Numbered from the stretch's first letter, positions 23,410 to 31,947 are shown. The stretch is DNA of 34,150 nucleotides from Clostridia bacterium (GCA_029101305.1 JAQXQS010000141.1:1-34150); one strand, 5' to 3'. Notes: generated from the sequence alone by a model not told the origin. Numbers and translations are program-made.

Positions 23410-23712
23410 ATGGCAAAAGTAATTACAACACAGAATTTTGAAGAAGAAGTATTAAAATCCCAGAAGCCGTTTCTCCTTGATTTCTGGGCAACCTGGTGCG
23501 GTCCGTGCATGCGTCAGGGACCAATCGTGGAAGAACTGGCAGAGGAAGGCTATGCAGTAGGAAAGCTGGATGTGGATCAGAATATGGAGATTGCGCAGCA
23601 GTTCCGCGTTATGAGCATTCCTACTCTGATCATTTTTAAGGACGGGGCAGAGGCACATCGTCTGGTTGGCCTGACAGACAAAGAAGATTTAAAGAAGCTT
23701 CTGGATGAGTAA
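23410..23712 (+). CDS. trxA: thioredoxin
   Basis: Small cytosolic dithiol carrier of 100 aa. The active site WCGPC has Cys30 and Cys33, and the cis-proline lies in SIPTL. AGAAAGGATGAT precedes the ATG. It is almost certainly the partner of the preceding reductase-like flavoprotein. The next gene starts six bases after its stop, so it may be cotranscribed with the radical SAM gene. Confidence 0.94.
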   Translation: MAKVITTQNFEEEVLKSQKPFLLDFWATWCGPCMRQGPIVEELAEEGYAVGKLDVDQNMEIAQQFRVMSIPTLIIFKDGAEAHRLVGLTDKEDLKKLLDE

Positions 23713-23717
23713 GACAG

Positions 23718-25385
23718 ATGAAGATATTACTTGCAGCTTGCAATGCAAAATATATACACTCCAATCTGGCTGTCTTTAACCTGAAAGCATATGCAAGAGA
23801 ATATGACAGTCATATTATCCTTAGGGAATATACTATTAACCAGCAAAAGGATGATATTCTGAAGGATATTTACCGCAGTCATCCAGATGTGGTATGTGTA
23901 TCCTGTTATATCTGGAATATTACCTTTGTAAGGGAGCTGATGCAGGATCTGAGAAAGATCCTGCCAGAGGTTCCATTCTGGGCCGGAGGCCCGGAAGTAT
24001 CCTATGATGCAGAGGAATTCCTGAAAAAGAACCCGGCATTTGCTGGCGTTATGGTTGGGGAAGGGGAAGAGACATTCCTGGAGCTTGTGAAGCATTATGT
24101 AGATGGAACGGTTTCCCTGGAAGAGACCACAGGTCTTGTGTACCATAAACCGGACGGTACTGTCATAAATAACGGATGGCGCCAGACCATGGATCTGAGT
24201 AAGGTTCCATTTGTTTACGAAGACCTGAAAGATTTTGAAAACCGTATCATATATTACGAAAGCAGCCGTGGCTGTCCTTTTTCCTGCAGCTACTGTCTGT
24301 CCTCGGTGGATAAGAAGCTTCGTTTCCGGGCTCTTGAACTGGTCAAAAAAGAATTGCAGTTTTTCCTGGATCATAAGGTACCCCAGGTGAAATTTGTGGA
24401 CAGAACCTTTAACTGCAGGCATGATCATGCAATGACAATCTGGCAGTATATCAAGGAACATGATAACGGAATTACCAATTTTCACTTTGAGATCTCAGCA
24501 GACCTTCTGAGAGAGAATGAACTGGAGCTTATGAGCACCATGCGCCCAGGATTGATTCAGCTGGAAATCGGCGTACAGTCTACAAATCCGGACACCATTC
24601 GTGCCATCCATAGAACGATGAATTTCGGGAAACTGGCAGAGATCGTAGACCGGATCCATAGTTTCCAGAATATCCACCAGCATCTGGATCTGATCGCAGG
24701 TCTTCCATATGAAGATTATGACAGCTTCCACCGATCTTTTAATGAGGTATACGCACTGCGTCCCCAGCAGCTTCAGCTTGGCTTTCTGAAGGTTCTGAAA
24801 GGCTCCCATATGCAAGAAATGACGAAAGCGTATGGAATCGTACATAAAGAACTGGAGCCATATGAAGTATTAGGAACCAGATGGCTGCTTTATGAGGATA
24901 TTTTGCGGCTGAAAATGGTGGAAAGTATGGTGGAAGTGTATTATAATAGTGGACAGTTCCAGAACACCCTGTTATGTGTGGAGCCGATGTTTGGGGATGC
25001 TTTCACGTTATATGAGAAACTGGGACAGTTTTATGAGAAAAAAGGGTATTCCGAGATTTCTCATTCCAGAATGCGTCGTTATGAGATCCTTCTGGAGTTC
25101 GTGAAGGAAGAACTGAGAAATGCCAACACGGGCAGAGTAACGTGGGAAAAGGTGGCAGACAGTATAATCTACGATTTGTATCTGCGTGAGAACCTGAAAA
25201 GCCATCCATCTTTTGAATATGACCAGAAGCCATATGAGAAGGCAATCTGGGAGTACAGACGTCAGGAAAAAATACCGAAGACAGCTCATATTGAGGTGTT
25301 CCGCGATGGAAGAATACTGTTGTTTGATTATGAGAACCGGGACCCACTGCTTCACAATGCGGCAGTGAAGGAAATCCGGATATAA
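23718..25385 (+). CDS. B12-binding-domain radical SAM protein (DUF4080 type)
   Basis: Residues 1-130 resemble a cobalamin-binding Rossmann domain (LLAACNAKYIHSNLAVF, VVCVSCYIWN, WAGGPEVSYDAEE). The radical SAM core has Cys186, Cys190 and Cys193 in CPFSCSYC, which bind a 4Fe-4S cluster and S-adenosylmethionine. The C-terminal third matches the DUF4080 tail. The 555-aa length is usual for this group. The substrate is unknown; such proteins are common in anaerobic Clostridia. ACAGATG overlaps the thioredoxin stop region, and a tiny membrane protein gene lies 16 bases downstream. Confidence 0.88.
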   Translation: MKILLAACNAKYIHSNLAVFNLKAYAREYDSHIILREYTINQQKDDILKDIYRSHPDVVCVSCYIWNITFVRELMQDLRKILPEVPFWAGGPEVSYDAEEFLKKNPAFAGVMVGEGEETFLELVKHYVDGTVSLEETTGLVYHKPDGTVINNGWRQTMDLSKVPFVYEDLKDFENRIIYYESSRGCPFSCSYCLSSVDKKLRFRALELVKKELQFFLDHKVPQVKFVDRTFNCRHDHAMTIWQYIKEHDNGITNFHFEISADLLRENELELMSTMRPGLIQLEIGVQSTNPDTIRAIHRTMNFGKLAEIVDRIHSFQNIHQHLDLIAGLPYEDYDSFHRSFNEVYALRPQQLQLGFLKVLKGSHMQEMTKAYGIVHKELEPYEVLGTRWLLYEDILRLKMVESMVEVYYNSGQFQNTLLCVEPMFGDAFTLYEKLGQFYEKKGYSEISHSRMRRYEILLEFVKEELRNANTGRVTWEKVADSIIYDLYLRENLKSHPSFEYDQKPYEKAIWEYRRQEKIPKTAHIEVFRDGRILLFDYENRDPLLHNAAVKEIRI

Positions 25386-25401
25386 AGAGAGGTTTTATAT
25401 T

Positions 25402-25506
25402 ATGGGAATGTTTGATCCAAAGAAAAGAAAACTTGTGACTGCGATCATTGCTGTGATTCTTGTTCTGGCAATGGTGGTACCTACTGTTATTTCGCTGCTT
25501 CTGTAA
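25402..25506 (+). CDS. 34-aa single-pass membrane peptide
   Basis: ATG 25402 opens 34 codons starting MGMFDPKKRKLVTAIIAVIL and ending in LLL, then TAA. A basic head of about nine residues is followed by one transmembrane helix (about 11-33). AAGAGAGG sits about ten bases upstream, and the ORF fits tightly between two coding genes (16 bases before, 11 after). The form resembles the short basic-head membrane peptides of Firmicutes such as Prli42, but I cannot show homology. It is likely a genuine but easily missed gene. Confidence 0.65.
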   Translation: MGMFDPKKRKLVTAIIAVILVLAMVVPTVISLLL

Positions 25507-25517
25507 GGAACATAAAG

Positions 25518-26180
25518 ATGAGACTTGGAAAAGAGGCAATGGAAGCCCTGCAGGCAGAAATCTGCGGGCTTCTTGCGCCTGGAAATGAACTGGTTGTGGC
25601 AGGTGCTGTTGCCCTTAAGGGAACAGCACGGATCGCAAAAGAAAAGTATGATATTTTAAGAGAACATTTCTCAGAGAGCTTTCTGCGGGAAGCCAGGAAT
25701 CTGGAAGTACTTTATGGAATTTCTGCGCTGGACCAGGTGAAGGGGCAGCCATTTGAAGAAGGTACTGTCTGGAAAGCTGCAAGGGCAGCCGGTGCCACTG
25801 CAATGTATGCCATGGGAGATGGGGGATTTTTAAGTGCCCTTTGGAAAATGGCAGAAGCCTCCCAGGTTGGCCTGGAAATGGAGTTTACCAAGGTTCCCAT
25901 ACGGCAGGAGACCATTGAAATCTGTGAGATCTTTGATCTTAATCCCTATAAGCTGGATGCGGGCGGCGCGGTTCTCATCGGTATTCCGGCTGGTGAGGCA
26001 CTGGTGCAGGAATTGCGAAGAGAAGGAATCATGGCAGCAGTGATCGGTCAGACGAACCCAGGAAATGACAGAATGCTTTATTACAATGGAAATGGCAGAT
26101 ACCTGGAGCGTCCAGGAAAGGATGAGCTTTATAAGGTTCTGCCTATGCAGGCTGGAAGAATACAAAACAGGAGAACATAA
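25518..26180 (+). CDS. AIR synthase-related (PurM C-terminal-like) protein
   Basis: A 220-aa protein with the look of the PurM/HypE C-terminal domain: GDGGFLSALWKMAEASQVG, then TIEICEIFDLNPYKLDAGGA and LIGIPAGEALVQELR, where the Gly-rich and DP-Y-L segments match. The N-terminal ATP-grasping half of PurM is absent or reduced. The function is not established for this stand-alone group; it may bind a nucleotide or a metal-cofactor intermediate. AAGGAACATAAAG precedes the ATG. It is followed six bases later by trmL, with both in one operon. Confidence 0.7.
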   Translation: MRLGKEAMEALQAEICGLLAPGNELVVAGAVALKGTARIAKEKYDILREHFSESFLREARNLEVLYGISALDQVKGQPFEEGTVWKAARAAGATAMYAMGDGGFLSALWKMAEASQVGLEMEFTKVPIRQETIEICEIFDLNPYKLDAGGAVLIGIPAGEALVQELRREGIMAAVIGQTNPGNDRMLYYNGNGRYLERPGKDELYKVLPMQAGRIQNRRT

Positions 26181-26186
26181 AAGTAA

Positions 26187-26687
26187 ATGGGAACATTAAA
26201 CATTGTACTTCATGAGCCGGAGATTCCGGCAAATACAGGAAATATCGGACGTACCTGTGTTGCCACAGGCACCAGGCTTCATCTGATCGAGCCTCTTGGC
26301 TTTTCTTTAAGTGAGAAAGCCTTGAAGCGTGCCGGAATGGATTACTGTAAAGATCTGGATGTGACTACCTATCTGGATTATGAGGACTTCCTTGAGCGGA
26401 ATCCAGGGGCCAAGATCTATTATGCGACAACAAAGGCGCCGCAGACATACGCAGATGTAAAATACGAGGATGATTGCTTCATCATGTTTGGAAAAGAGAG
26501 TGCCGGTATTCCAGAGGAAATATTAAGGGATAACCAGGAAACCTGTGTCCGGATTCCTATGTTCGGGGAGACCAGATCCTTGAACCTGAGTAATTCTGTG
26601 GCGATTATCCTTTATGAAGCTTTCCGTCAGCATGATTTTGCACACCTGAAGCTGGAAGGGCATCTGCGTAAATATGACTGGAAATAA
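26187..26687 (+). CDS. trmL: tRNA (cytidine(34)-2'-O)-methyltransferase
   Basis: SPOUT-family methyltransferase that methylates the wobble ribose of tRNA-Leu isoacceptors. The N-terminal LNIVLHEPEIPANTGNIGRT, MFGKESAGIPEEIL and IPMFGETRSLNLSNSVAI form the trefoil-knot SAM site with the usual order. The 166-aa length is standard. The start ATG 26187 follows AGGAGAACAT in the end of the upstream gene. It ends the plus-strand run; a long bidirectional terminator is next. Confidence 0.95.
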   Translation: MGTLNIVLHEPEIPANTGNIGRTCVATGTRLHLIEPLGFSLSEKALKRAGMDYCKDLDVTTYLDYEDFLERNPGAKIYYATTKAPQTYADVKYEDDCFIMFGKESAGIPEEILRDNQETCVRIPMFGETRSLNLSNSVAIILYEAFRQHDFAHLKLEGHLRKYDWK

Positions 26688-26750
26688 AATATTGATAATC
26701 ATCAAAGACTGGCAAGCATAAAGATCGTAATTAAGAATATCTGTAACATT

Positions 26751-26815
26751 AAAAGACCTGCGCATAATAGAAACTTTCTTCTTAGAAGATTTCTGCTATG
26801 CGGCAGGTCTTATTT
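26751..26815. terminator. bidirectional terminator after trmL
   Basis: AAGACCTGC and GCAGGTCTT close an extended stem that also pairs GCATA/TATGC and TAGAAA/TTTCT. T-runs occur on both sides when each strand is read, so it can serve trmL and the convergent kinase gene. The rest of 26688-27061 is repeat DNA. Confidence 0.8.
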
Positions 26816-26817
26816 GC

Positions 26818-26892
26818 TATGAAAGTCCTGTGCGGCAGCCATGAATCCAGCATGCTTGCATGTTGGATTCATGGATATCGCACAGGCTAGAC
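26818..26892. repeat. hairpin repeat family A, copy 1
   Basis: The 75-base element begins TATGAAAGTCC. CCTGTGCG (26827-26834) pairs with CGCACAGG (26879-26886), and inside CCATGAATCCA (26839-26849) pairs with TGGATTCATGG (26864-26874). It differs at only two positions from 31681-31755, and those two bases pair with each other. Confidence 0.9.
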
Positions 26893-26935
26893 TGTATGAG
26901 TAAGTAGGGCGATAGCCCGGATTACGAATACAGTC
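26890..26935. repeat. linker hairpin between repeats A and B
   Basis: GACTGTAT (26890-26897) pairs with ATACAGTC (26928-26935), and GGGC-GATA-GCCC lies at the centre. It joins repeats A and B into a 200-base composite. No such linker is seen at the isolated A or B copies. Confidence 0.6.
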
Positions 26936-26938
26936 GGT

Positions 26939-27020
26939 GATTGCGGGAGCGCCAAGGGCGCGGAGCAATCAACTTTCATTTATGGTGATGTCTGCGACAG
27001 CAGACATGTCCGTTTAGTTA
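26939..27020. repeat. hairpin repeat family B, copy 2
   Basis: Same order and length as 8342-8423: GATTGC...GCAATC, ACTTTCAT, then GTCTGC-GACA-GCAGAC. A T-A pair of copy 1 is a C-G pair here, keeping the first stem. Confidence 0.8.
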
Positions 27021-27061
27021 CGAATTATGTACAAGCCAGGTAAAAAAGCAGAAAGTCTTTT

Positions 27062-28525
27062 TCAAATACGTTCTAGTTTCCCTGCTTTTTTTAAAGTAAA
27101 AATAAATTCTGTCCCAACACCTTCCGTGCTGATCACATTAATATTCTGATCGTGGGCGTTGATGATCTCTTTCACAATGGAAAGCCCAAGCCCGGTACCT
27201 TTCCGGTCTTTTCCGCGGGAAGGATCTGTTTTGTAAAAACGGTCCCATACCTTGGAAAGGCTTTCTTTGGGGATTCCGATTCCGTGATCTTTTACAGAAA
27301 CGAACACTTTTCCATTCTTTACGGATGTTTCAATATTGATGGAAGAATTATCGTTACTGAATTTGATTGCATTGTCCAATAAATTGTATAGTACCTGCTG
27401 AATCTGTTCCATATCTGCTTCCACGTAAAGCTCTTTTCCAAAAAGAAGAAGCTCCAGATCGATATTTTTCTTAGAGCAGGTACCTTCGAAAGTATTCGCA
27501 GTATTTTTGATCACATCATTAATATCAAAACGGCGGATGTTCATCATCCGTTTCTTTTCATCCAGATCATTGAGAACCAGAAGACTGCGTGTCAGCTTCT
27601 CAAGACGGTCTGCTTCATGGGAAATAATATTCAGGTATTTATCCTGCATTTCCGGTGGAATGGTGCCATCCAGGATTGCCTCCACATAACCCTTGATGGA
27701 GGTAAGGGGAGAGCGGAAATCATGGGACACGTTGGCAATAAAGGTGCGCTGGTATTCCCCGTTCTGGTTGATCTTATCTGCCATATAATTCAAAGTGTTG
27801 GCAAGATAACCCATTTCATCCTCGGATTTTACCGGAATACGGTAAGTCAGATCTCCGTTGGCATATTCAGATGCCCCTTTGATGATCTGCTGCAGGGGAA
27901 GATGAATCCATAACTGATAGCATATGATAAGCAGCCCACACAGCAGGTATACCACAAGGAAAACCATCTGAAGGATTCCAAGAAGTCCGCTTCGTTTCTG
28001 ATAAAGCTGCTGCATATCATAATGAAAAGTGACATAACCAATGGCTGCACTGGAAGATTCCACTGGAACAGCTATGTTTAAGTGAAGACCGGAAAAATAA
28101 CCATAAAAGCTGCTGATGATATACTGGCGGTTTTTCCAAAGCTCTGGGTCAAATCCTGAAATCTGATATTCCGTATAGGCCTTAGCAGCACCATCTGTAA
28201 CCGGTTGGGCTGAGAAAGAATCGGTAATGTCAGAGGATTGAACCAGGATATTGGAATTTTTATCCAGAACCAGGATGTCTATCCCTTCACCTGAAGCAAG
28301 AAGATCCGTGATCTTTTGCAGTCCTTTTATGTCCCTGTCTGTTATCTGCTGTATGGTGGTTTCTTCAGAAGCAAATTTTTCTGCGCTTTCATATAATCTG
28401 CTTCCTACTTCGTCTTCCAGATAATTTTCCACAGAGTGGGAGCCGCCGGCTGTAGCAAAGAGAAAGCTGAGGATTCCGATGAGAATATAACAGCCGATCA
28501 GTTTACTGTGAACTGTTTTTCTCAT
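27062..28525 (-). CDS. HAMP-containing sensor histidine kinase
   Basis: The 487-aa kinase has a membrane segment at about 9-27, an extracellular sensor domain, a second segment at about 183-205, a HAMP linker (ASEYANGDLTYRIPV region) and HisKA with His268 in VSHDFRSPL. The ATPase part includes NLLDNAIKFS, DHGIGIP and GTGLGLSIVKE. The four-base overlap with the regulator gene (28522-28525) gives translational coupling. It is a different type from the kinase at 17174-18508, because it has a true HAMP domain and a larger sensor. The stimulus is unknown. Repeats A and B fill the space after its stop. Confidence 0.9.
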   Translation of the reverse strand: MRKTVHSKLIGCYILIGILSFLFATAGGSHSVENYLEDEVGSRLYESAEKFASEETTIQQITDRDIKGLQKITDLLASGEGIDILVLDKNSNILVQSSDITDSFSAQPVTDGAAKAYTEYQISGFDPELWKNRQYIISSFYGYFSGLHLNIAVPVESSSAAIGYVTFHYDMQQLYQKRSGLLGILQMVFLVVYLLCGLLIICYQLWIHLPLQQIIKGASEYANGDLTYRIPVKSEDEMGYLANTLNYMADKINQNGEYQRTFIANVSHDFRSPLTSIKGYVEAILDGTIPPEMQDKYLNIISHEADRLEKLTRSLLVLNDLDEKKRMMNIRRFDINDVIKNTANTFEGTCSKKNIDLELLLFGKELYVEADMEQIQQVLYNLLDNAIKFSNDNSSINIETSVKNGKVFVSVKDHGIGIPKESLSKVWDRFYKTDPSRGKDRKGTGLGLSIVKEIINAHDQNINVISTEGVGTEFIFTLKKAGKLERI

Positions 28526-29223
28526 TCGCTTTTTACCTCAAATTTGTAACCGATTCCCCAGACGGTAGAAATGGACCAGCTTGGATGATCCTTGATCTTT
28601 TCACGGAGACGTTTGATGTGGACGTCTACGGTTCTGGTATCACCAATGTACTCATATCCCCAGATATGATCCAGAAGCTGCTCCCTGGTAAATACCTGGT
28701 TTGGGGAAGAGGCAAGGAAATAAAGCAGTTCCAGTTCCTTAGGCGGCATGTCTACCTGTTTTCCCATATAAGTAACCGAATAATTGGTAAGATTTACGGT
28801 AAGATCCGGGTATGTGGCACATTTCTCATCGTTTACAACGGCAGTCTGTTTCGGCTTAAAACGGCGGAGTACTGCGCGTACACGGGCAACAAGTTCTTTG
28901 GAGTCAAAAGGCTTGATAATATAATCATCTGCCCCAAGCTCCAGGCCAAGAACCTTGTCGAAGGTTTCTCCCTTGGCAGAGAGCATGATGATGGGCACAT
29001 CGGAAGTATGGCGGATCTCCCGGCATACCTGATAACCGTCTATGCCTGGAAGCATCAGATCCAGAAGAATCAGGTTCGGACGGAAGGTCTGGAACTCCTT
29101 CAGTGCCAGTTCACCGTCGTTCACGATCCGGGTTTCAAAACACTCTTTTGTAAGATACAGAGAAATCAGCTCTGCAATATTATTGTCATCATCTACAATC
29201 AGGATTTTCTGTTTAGCGACCAT
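28522..29223 (-). CDS. OmpR-family response regulator
   Basis: A 233-aa regulator: receiver domain with Asp11-13 cluster, phospho-acceptor Asp55 in LLDLMLPGIDGY and DDYIIKPFDSKE, then the winged helix with MPPKELELLYFLASSPNQVF and TRTVDVHIKRLREKI. AAGGAG lies six bases before the ATG. It is 46 bases downstream of mutS2 on the same strand with no terminator between, so readthrough is likely. It is the partner of the adjacent kinase. Confidence 0.92.
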   Translation of the reverse strand: MVAKQKILIVDDDNNIAELISLYLTKECFETRIVNDGELALKEFQTFRPNLILLDLMLPGIDGYQVCREIRHTSDVPIIMLSAKGETFDKVLGLELGADDYIIKPFDSKELVARVRAVLRRFKPKQTAVVNDEKCATYPDLTVNLTNYSVTYMGKQVDMPPKELELLYFLASSPNQVFTREQLLDHIWGYEYIGDTRTVDVHIKRLREKIKDHPSWSISTVWGIGYKFEVKSE

Positions 29224-29269
29224 AGTTTCTCCTTCATAACAAAGATATCATTTAATTTGCTCTGGACAA

Positions 29270-31651
29270 TTATTTCTTAAATTCTACAATGGTAACGCCG
29301 GCATCACCCTCGCCAAATTCAGCAAGGTGGAAATCTGCCACATGCTTCTGGCGGCGGAGATAGTTATGCACACCTTTGCGGAGTGCGCCTGTTCCTTTTC
29401 CATGGACGATACGCACGCTTCTTAAGTGAGCCAGATAAGCGTCGTCCAGGTATTTATCCAGCTCTGCAACTGCCTCATCCACAGTTTTTCCAAGAAGATT
29501 GATCTCAGTGGAAACGCTGGAAGATTTGGACATGCGGATCTTGCCTGCCCCGGTGCGGGAAAGTCCCGGTGACTTGATCACTGGCTCGTCGATCAGCTCA
29601 AGATCGGAAATATGGACCTTGGAGCGGATAATTCCCATCTGGACAAAAAGGAAGCCCTTGGAATCCGGATGGCTGCTGACAGTTCCCTTCAGATTCATGC
29701 TCAGCACCTGGACGGCATCGCCAAGAGAAAGATCTTTGGCTGTCAGCTCTTTCTTTGGTTTCTTTACAGGTGTGTTCATAGACATACCTTTTTCTGCCTT
29801 GTTCATACGGTTTCTGAGATTCTGGCGTTCTTTTTCTATGGCAGCAGTATCCACATGGTCCTTCTGGAATTTGTGGAACATTTTCATGGTCCGGTCTGCA
29901 TATTCCTTTGTATCCGCAAGGATTTTGCGGGCCTCTTCATTGGCTTCGCGGAGAATCCGCTCTTTGCGCTCATCCAGTTTCTCCTGCTTGGATTCCAGCT
30001 CCTGTTTCAGAGTGGCGATTTCGGCTTTGTAGCGCTCGACCTCCTGCCGTTCATTTTCGATGATTACACGGCTGTTTTCCAAAGAGGCAAGTACGTCCTC
30101 AAAGGATTCGTCCTTCTGGCTGATCTGCTCTTTGGCACGTTCGATGATAAAATCAGGAAGGCCAAGCTTGGAGGAGATGGCAAATGCGTTACTTTTTCCC
30201 GGAACACCGATCAGCAGGCGGTAAGTAGGACGCAGGGTCTCCACATTGAATTCACAGCAGGCATTTTCCACACCATCGGTAGAGAGGGCGTAAACCTTCA
30301 GCTCACTGTAGTGGGTAGTTGCCATGGTACGAATTCCCTGTTCATGCAGGAAGGATAAAATGGAGATGGCAAGTGCAGCACCTTCGGTGGGGTCCGTACC
30401 TGCTCCCAGCTCATCGAAAAGTACCAGGGAGTCCTGGTCTGCTTTCTTAAGGAAAGATACCACATTGGTCATATGGGAGGAAAAGGTACTTAAGGACTGC
30501 TCAATACTCTGTTCGTCACCGATATCGGCATAAATCTCATGAAAAACGGAAAGCTCAGAGCGGTCCAGTGCAGGAATATGAAGTCCTGCCTGTCCCATCA
30601 GGGTGAGAAGTCCTACTGTTTTCAGGGAAACGGTTTTACCACCTGTGTTAGGTCCTGTGACAACCAGAAGATCGAAATCTTCTCCCAGACGGATATCGAT
30701 TGGAACAGCCTTTTTTCTGGAAATCAGTGGATGCCGTGCCTGTTTCAGGTGAATGCGCTTCTCTGTATTAAAAATTGGTTCTGTAGCGTTCATATCCAGG
30801 GCAAGAGAAGCTCTTGCAAAAATGAAATCCAGCTGGATCATAATGTCAAGGTCTGCACGGATGGCATCGACATTCTGGGCGGTCTGCTCGCTTAAGGTGG
30901 CGAGAACTGCCTCGATCTCTTTCTGTTCCTGCAGCTCAAGCTCGCGGATATCGTTATTCAGCTTCACGATGGCGAGAGGTTCGATAAATAAGGTGGAACC
31001 TGTGGAGGACTGGTCATGGATCATACCAGGAACCTGTCCTTTGTATTCTGCTTTGACCGGGATACAGTAGCGTCCGTTACGCATGGTGATAACGGAATCC
31101 TGCAGATAATTGCGGGCGCTTCCGTTTACCAGGGAAGCCAGCTGTGTGTGTATGCGGTCATTGGCAACCTTCATACTGCGGCGTACATGCATAAGCCCGG
31201 CACTGGCATCGTCGCTGATCTCATCCTGGGAAAGAATACAGCGGCGGATCTCGGAAGAGAGAAGAGTCAGCGGCTCCAGACTCTCAAACATGCCATCCAG
31301 GGAATCTTCCCGTGCATCGCCACGCTCATTCCGGGAGTATGCTTTTACCCGGTTGGTATTTTCCAGAAGTCCGGCAATGGCAAGAAGCTCGGAAATTCCC
31401 AGGGAGCTCCCGATCTCCAGACGCTTCAGGGAGCCGCGCACATCCTTTACACTTCCAAAAGAGATGTTCCCCTTCTGGAAAAGCCGGGTGAGGGCATCCT
31501 TTGTCTGGGTCTGCATATGGCGGATCTCATAAATATCTTCCGATGGCAGAAGGTGCCTGCACAGGTCTTTTCCCATCTGGGAAGAGGCTTTTTCTGTCAG
31601 CTGGTCGATAATTTTATAATATTCAAGTGATTTTAAAGCTTTCTGATTCAT
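29270..31651 (-). CDS. mutS2: MutS2 family ATPase/endonuclease
   Basis: MutS2 acts on branched DNA in recombination and, in Bacillus, also on collided ribosomes. The order is N-terminal core and lever domains, the ABC-type ATPase (Walker A GPNTGGKT at 333-340; LFDELGAGTDP Walker B; TTHY), a coiled coil at about 515-630, and a C-terminal Smr nuclease domain with VRIVHGKGTGALRKGVH. The 793-aa length is usual. I set the start at ATG 31651 (MNQKALKSLEYYK), with AGGAGA five bases upstream; the longer frame to 31705 runs into repeat A and is rejected. It lacks the mismatch-recognition domain of MutS, as expected. Confidence 0.96.
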   Translation of the reverse strand: MNQKALKSLEYYKIIDQLTEKASSQMGKDLCRHLLPSEDIYEIRHMQTQTKDALTRLFQKGNISFGSVKDVRGSLKRLEIGSSLGISELLAIAGLLENTNRVKAYSRNERGDAREDSLDGMFESLEPLTLLSSEIRRCILSQDEISDDASAGLMHVRRSMKVANDRIHTQLASLVNGSARNYLQDSVITMRNGRYCIPVKAEYKGQVPGMIHDQSSTGSTLFIEPLAIVKLNNDIRELELQEQKEIEAVLATLSEQTAQNVDAIRADLDIMIQLDFIFARASLALDMNATEPIFNTEKRIHLKQARHPLISRKKAVPIDIRLGEDFDLLVVTGPNTGGKTVSLKTVGLLTLMGQAGLHIPALDRSELSVFHEIYADIGDEQSIEQSLSTFSSHMTNVVSFLKKADQDSLVLFDELGAGTDPTEGAALAISILSFLHEQGIRTMATTHYSELKVYALSTDGVENACCEFNVETLRPTYRLLIGVPGKSNAFAISSKLGLPDFIIERAKEQISQKDESFEDVLASLENSRVIIENERQEVERYKAEIATLKQELESKQEKLDERKERILREANEEARKILADTKEYADRTMKMFHKFQKDHVDTAAIEKERQNLRNRMNKAEKGMSMNTPVKKPKKELTAKDLSLGDAVQVLSMNLKGTVSSHPDSKGFLFVQMGIIRSKVHISDLELIDEPVIKSPGLSRTGAGKIRMSKSSSVSTEINLLGKTVDEAVAELDKYLDDAYLAHLRSVRIVHGKGTGALRKGVHNYLRRQKHVADFHLAEFGEGDAGVTIVEFKK

Positions 31652-31680
31652 AATGTCTCCTGAACTATTTCGTAATTTAT

Positions 31681-31755
31681 TATGAAAGTCCTGTGCGGCA
31701 GCCATAAATCCAGCATGCTTGCATGTTGGATTTATGGATATCGCACAGGCTAGAC
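31681..31755. repeat. hairpin repeat family A, copy 2
   Basis: Same 75-base element as 26818-26892, with A and T at the two covarying positions (CCATAAATCC and GGATTTATGG). It is flanked by GTAATTTA... and ...TAAATTAC, an outer inverted sequence. It lies about 30 bases before the mutS2 start, likely in its promoter or leader region. Confidence 0.9.
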
Positions 31756-31876
31756 AACATAATTTGTTAAATTACAAATCTGTAAACAATATTTACTGCA
31801 CTCCTTATTGTACATGATTTACAGGAACTTGAAAAGGAAAAAGTGGGGCAATATTCATAAAATGTTCATAAATATT

Positions 31877-31885
31877 TGCTATGAT
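31877..31885 (+). promoter_or_regulatory. extended -10 promoter of the yhaM-like gene
   Basis: TGCTATGAT matches an extended -10 (TGnTATGAT). The -35 region is AT-rich without a clear hexamer. The start codon lies 63 bases downstream. Confidence 0.5.
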
Positions 31886-31947
31886 GTAAAAAATTTGGAT
31901 TCTTTAAGCAAACAAGTTACATCCATTTTTAGAAAGGGAAGGAATAT

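Noticed and set aside
31652-31705. Upstream extension of the mutS2 frame
   Set aside because: It begins inside repeat A copy 2, and AGGAGA lies before ATG 31651.
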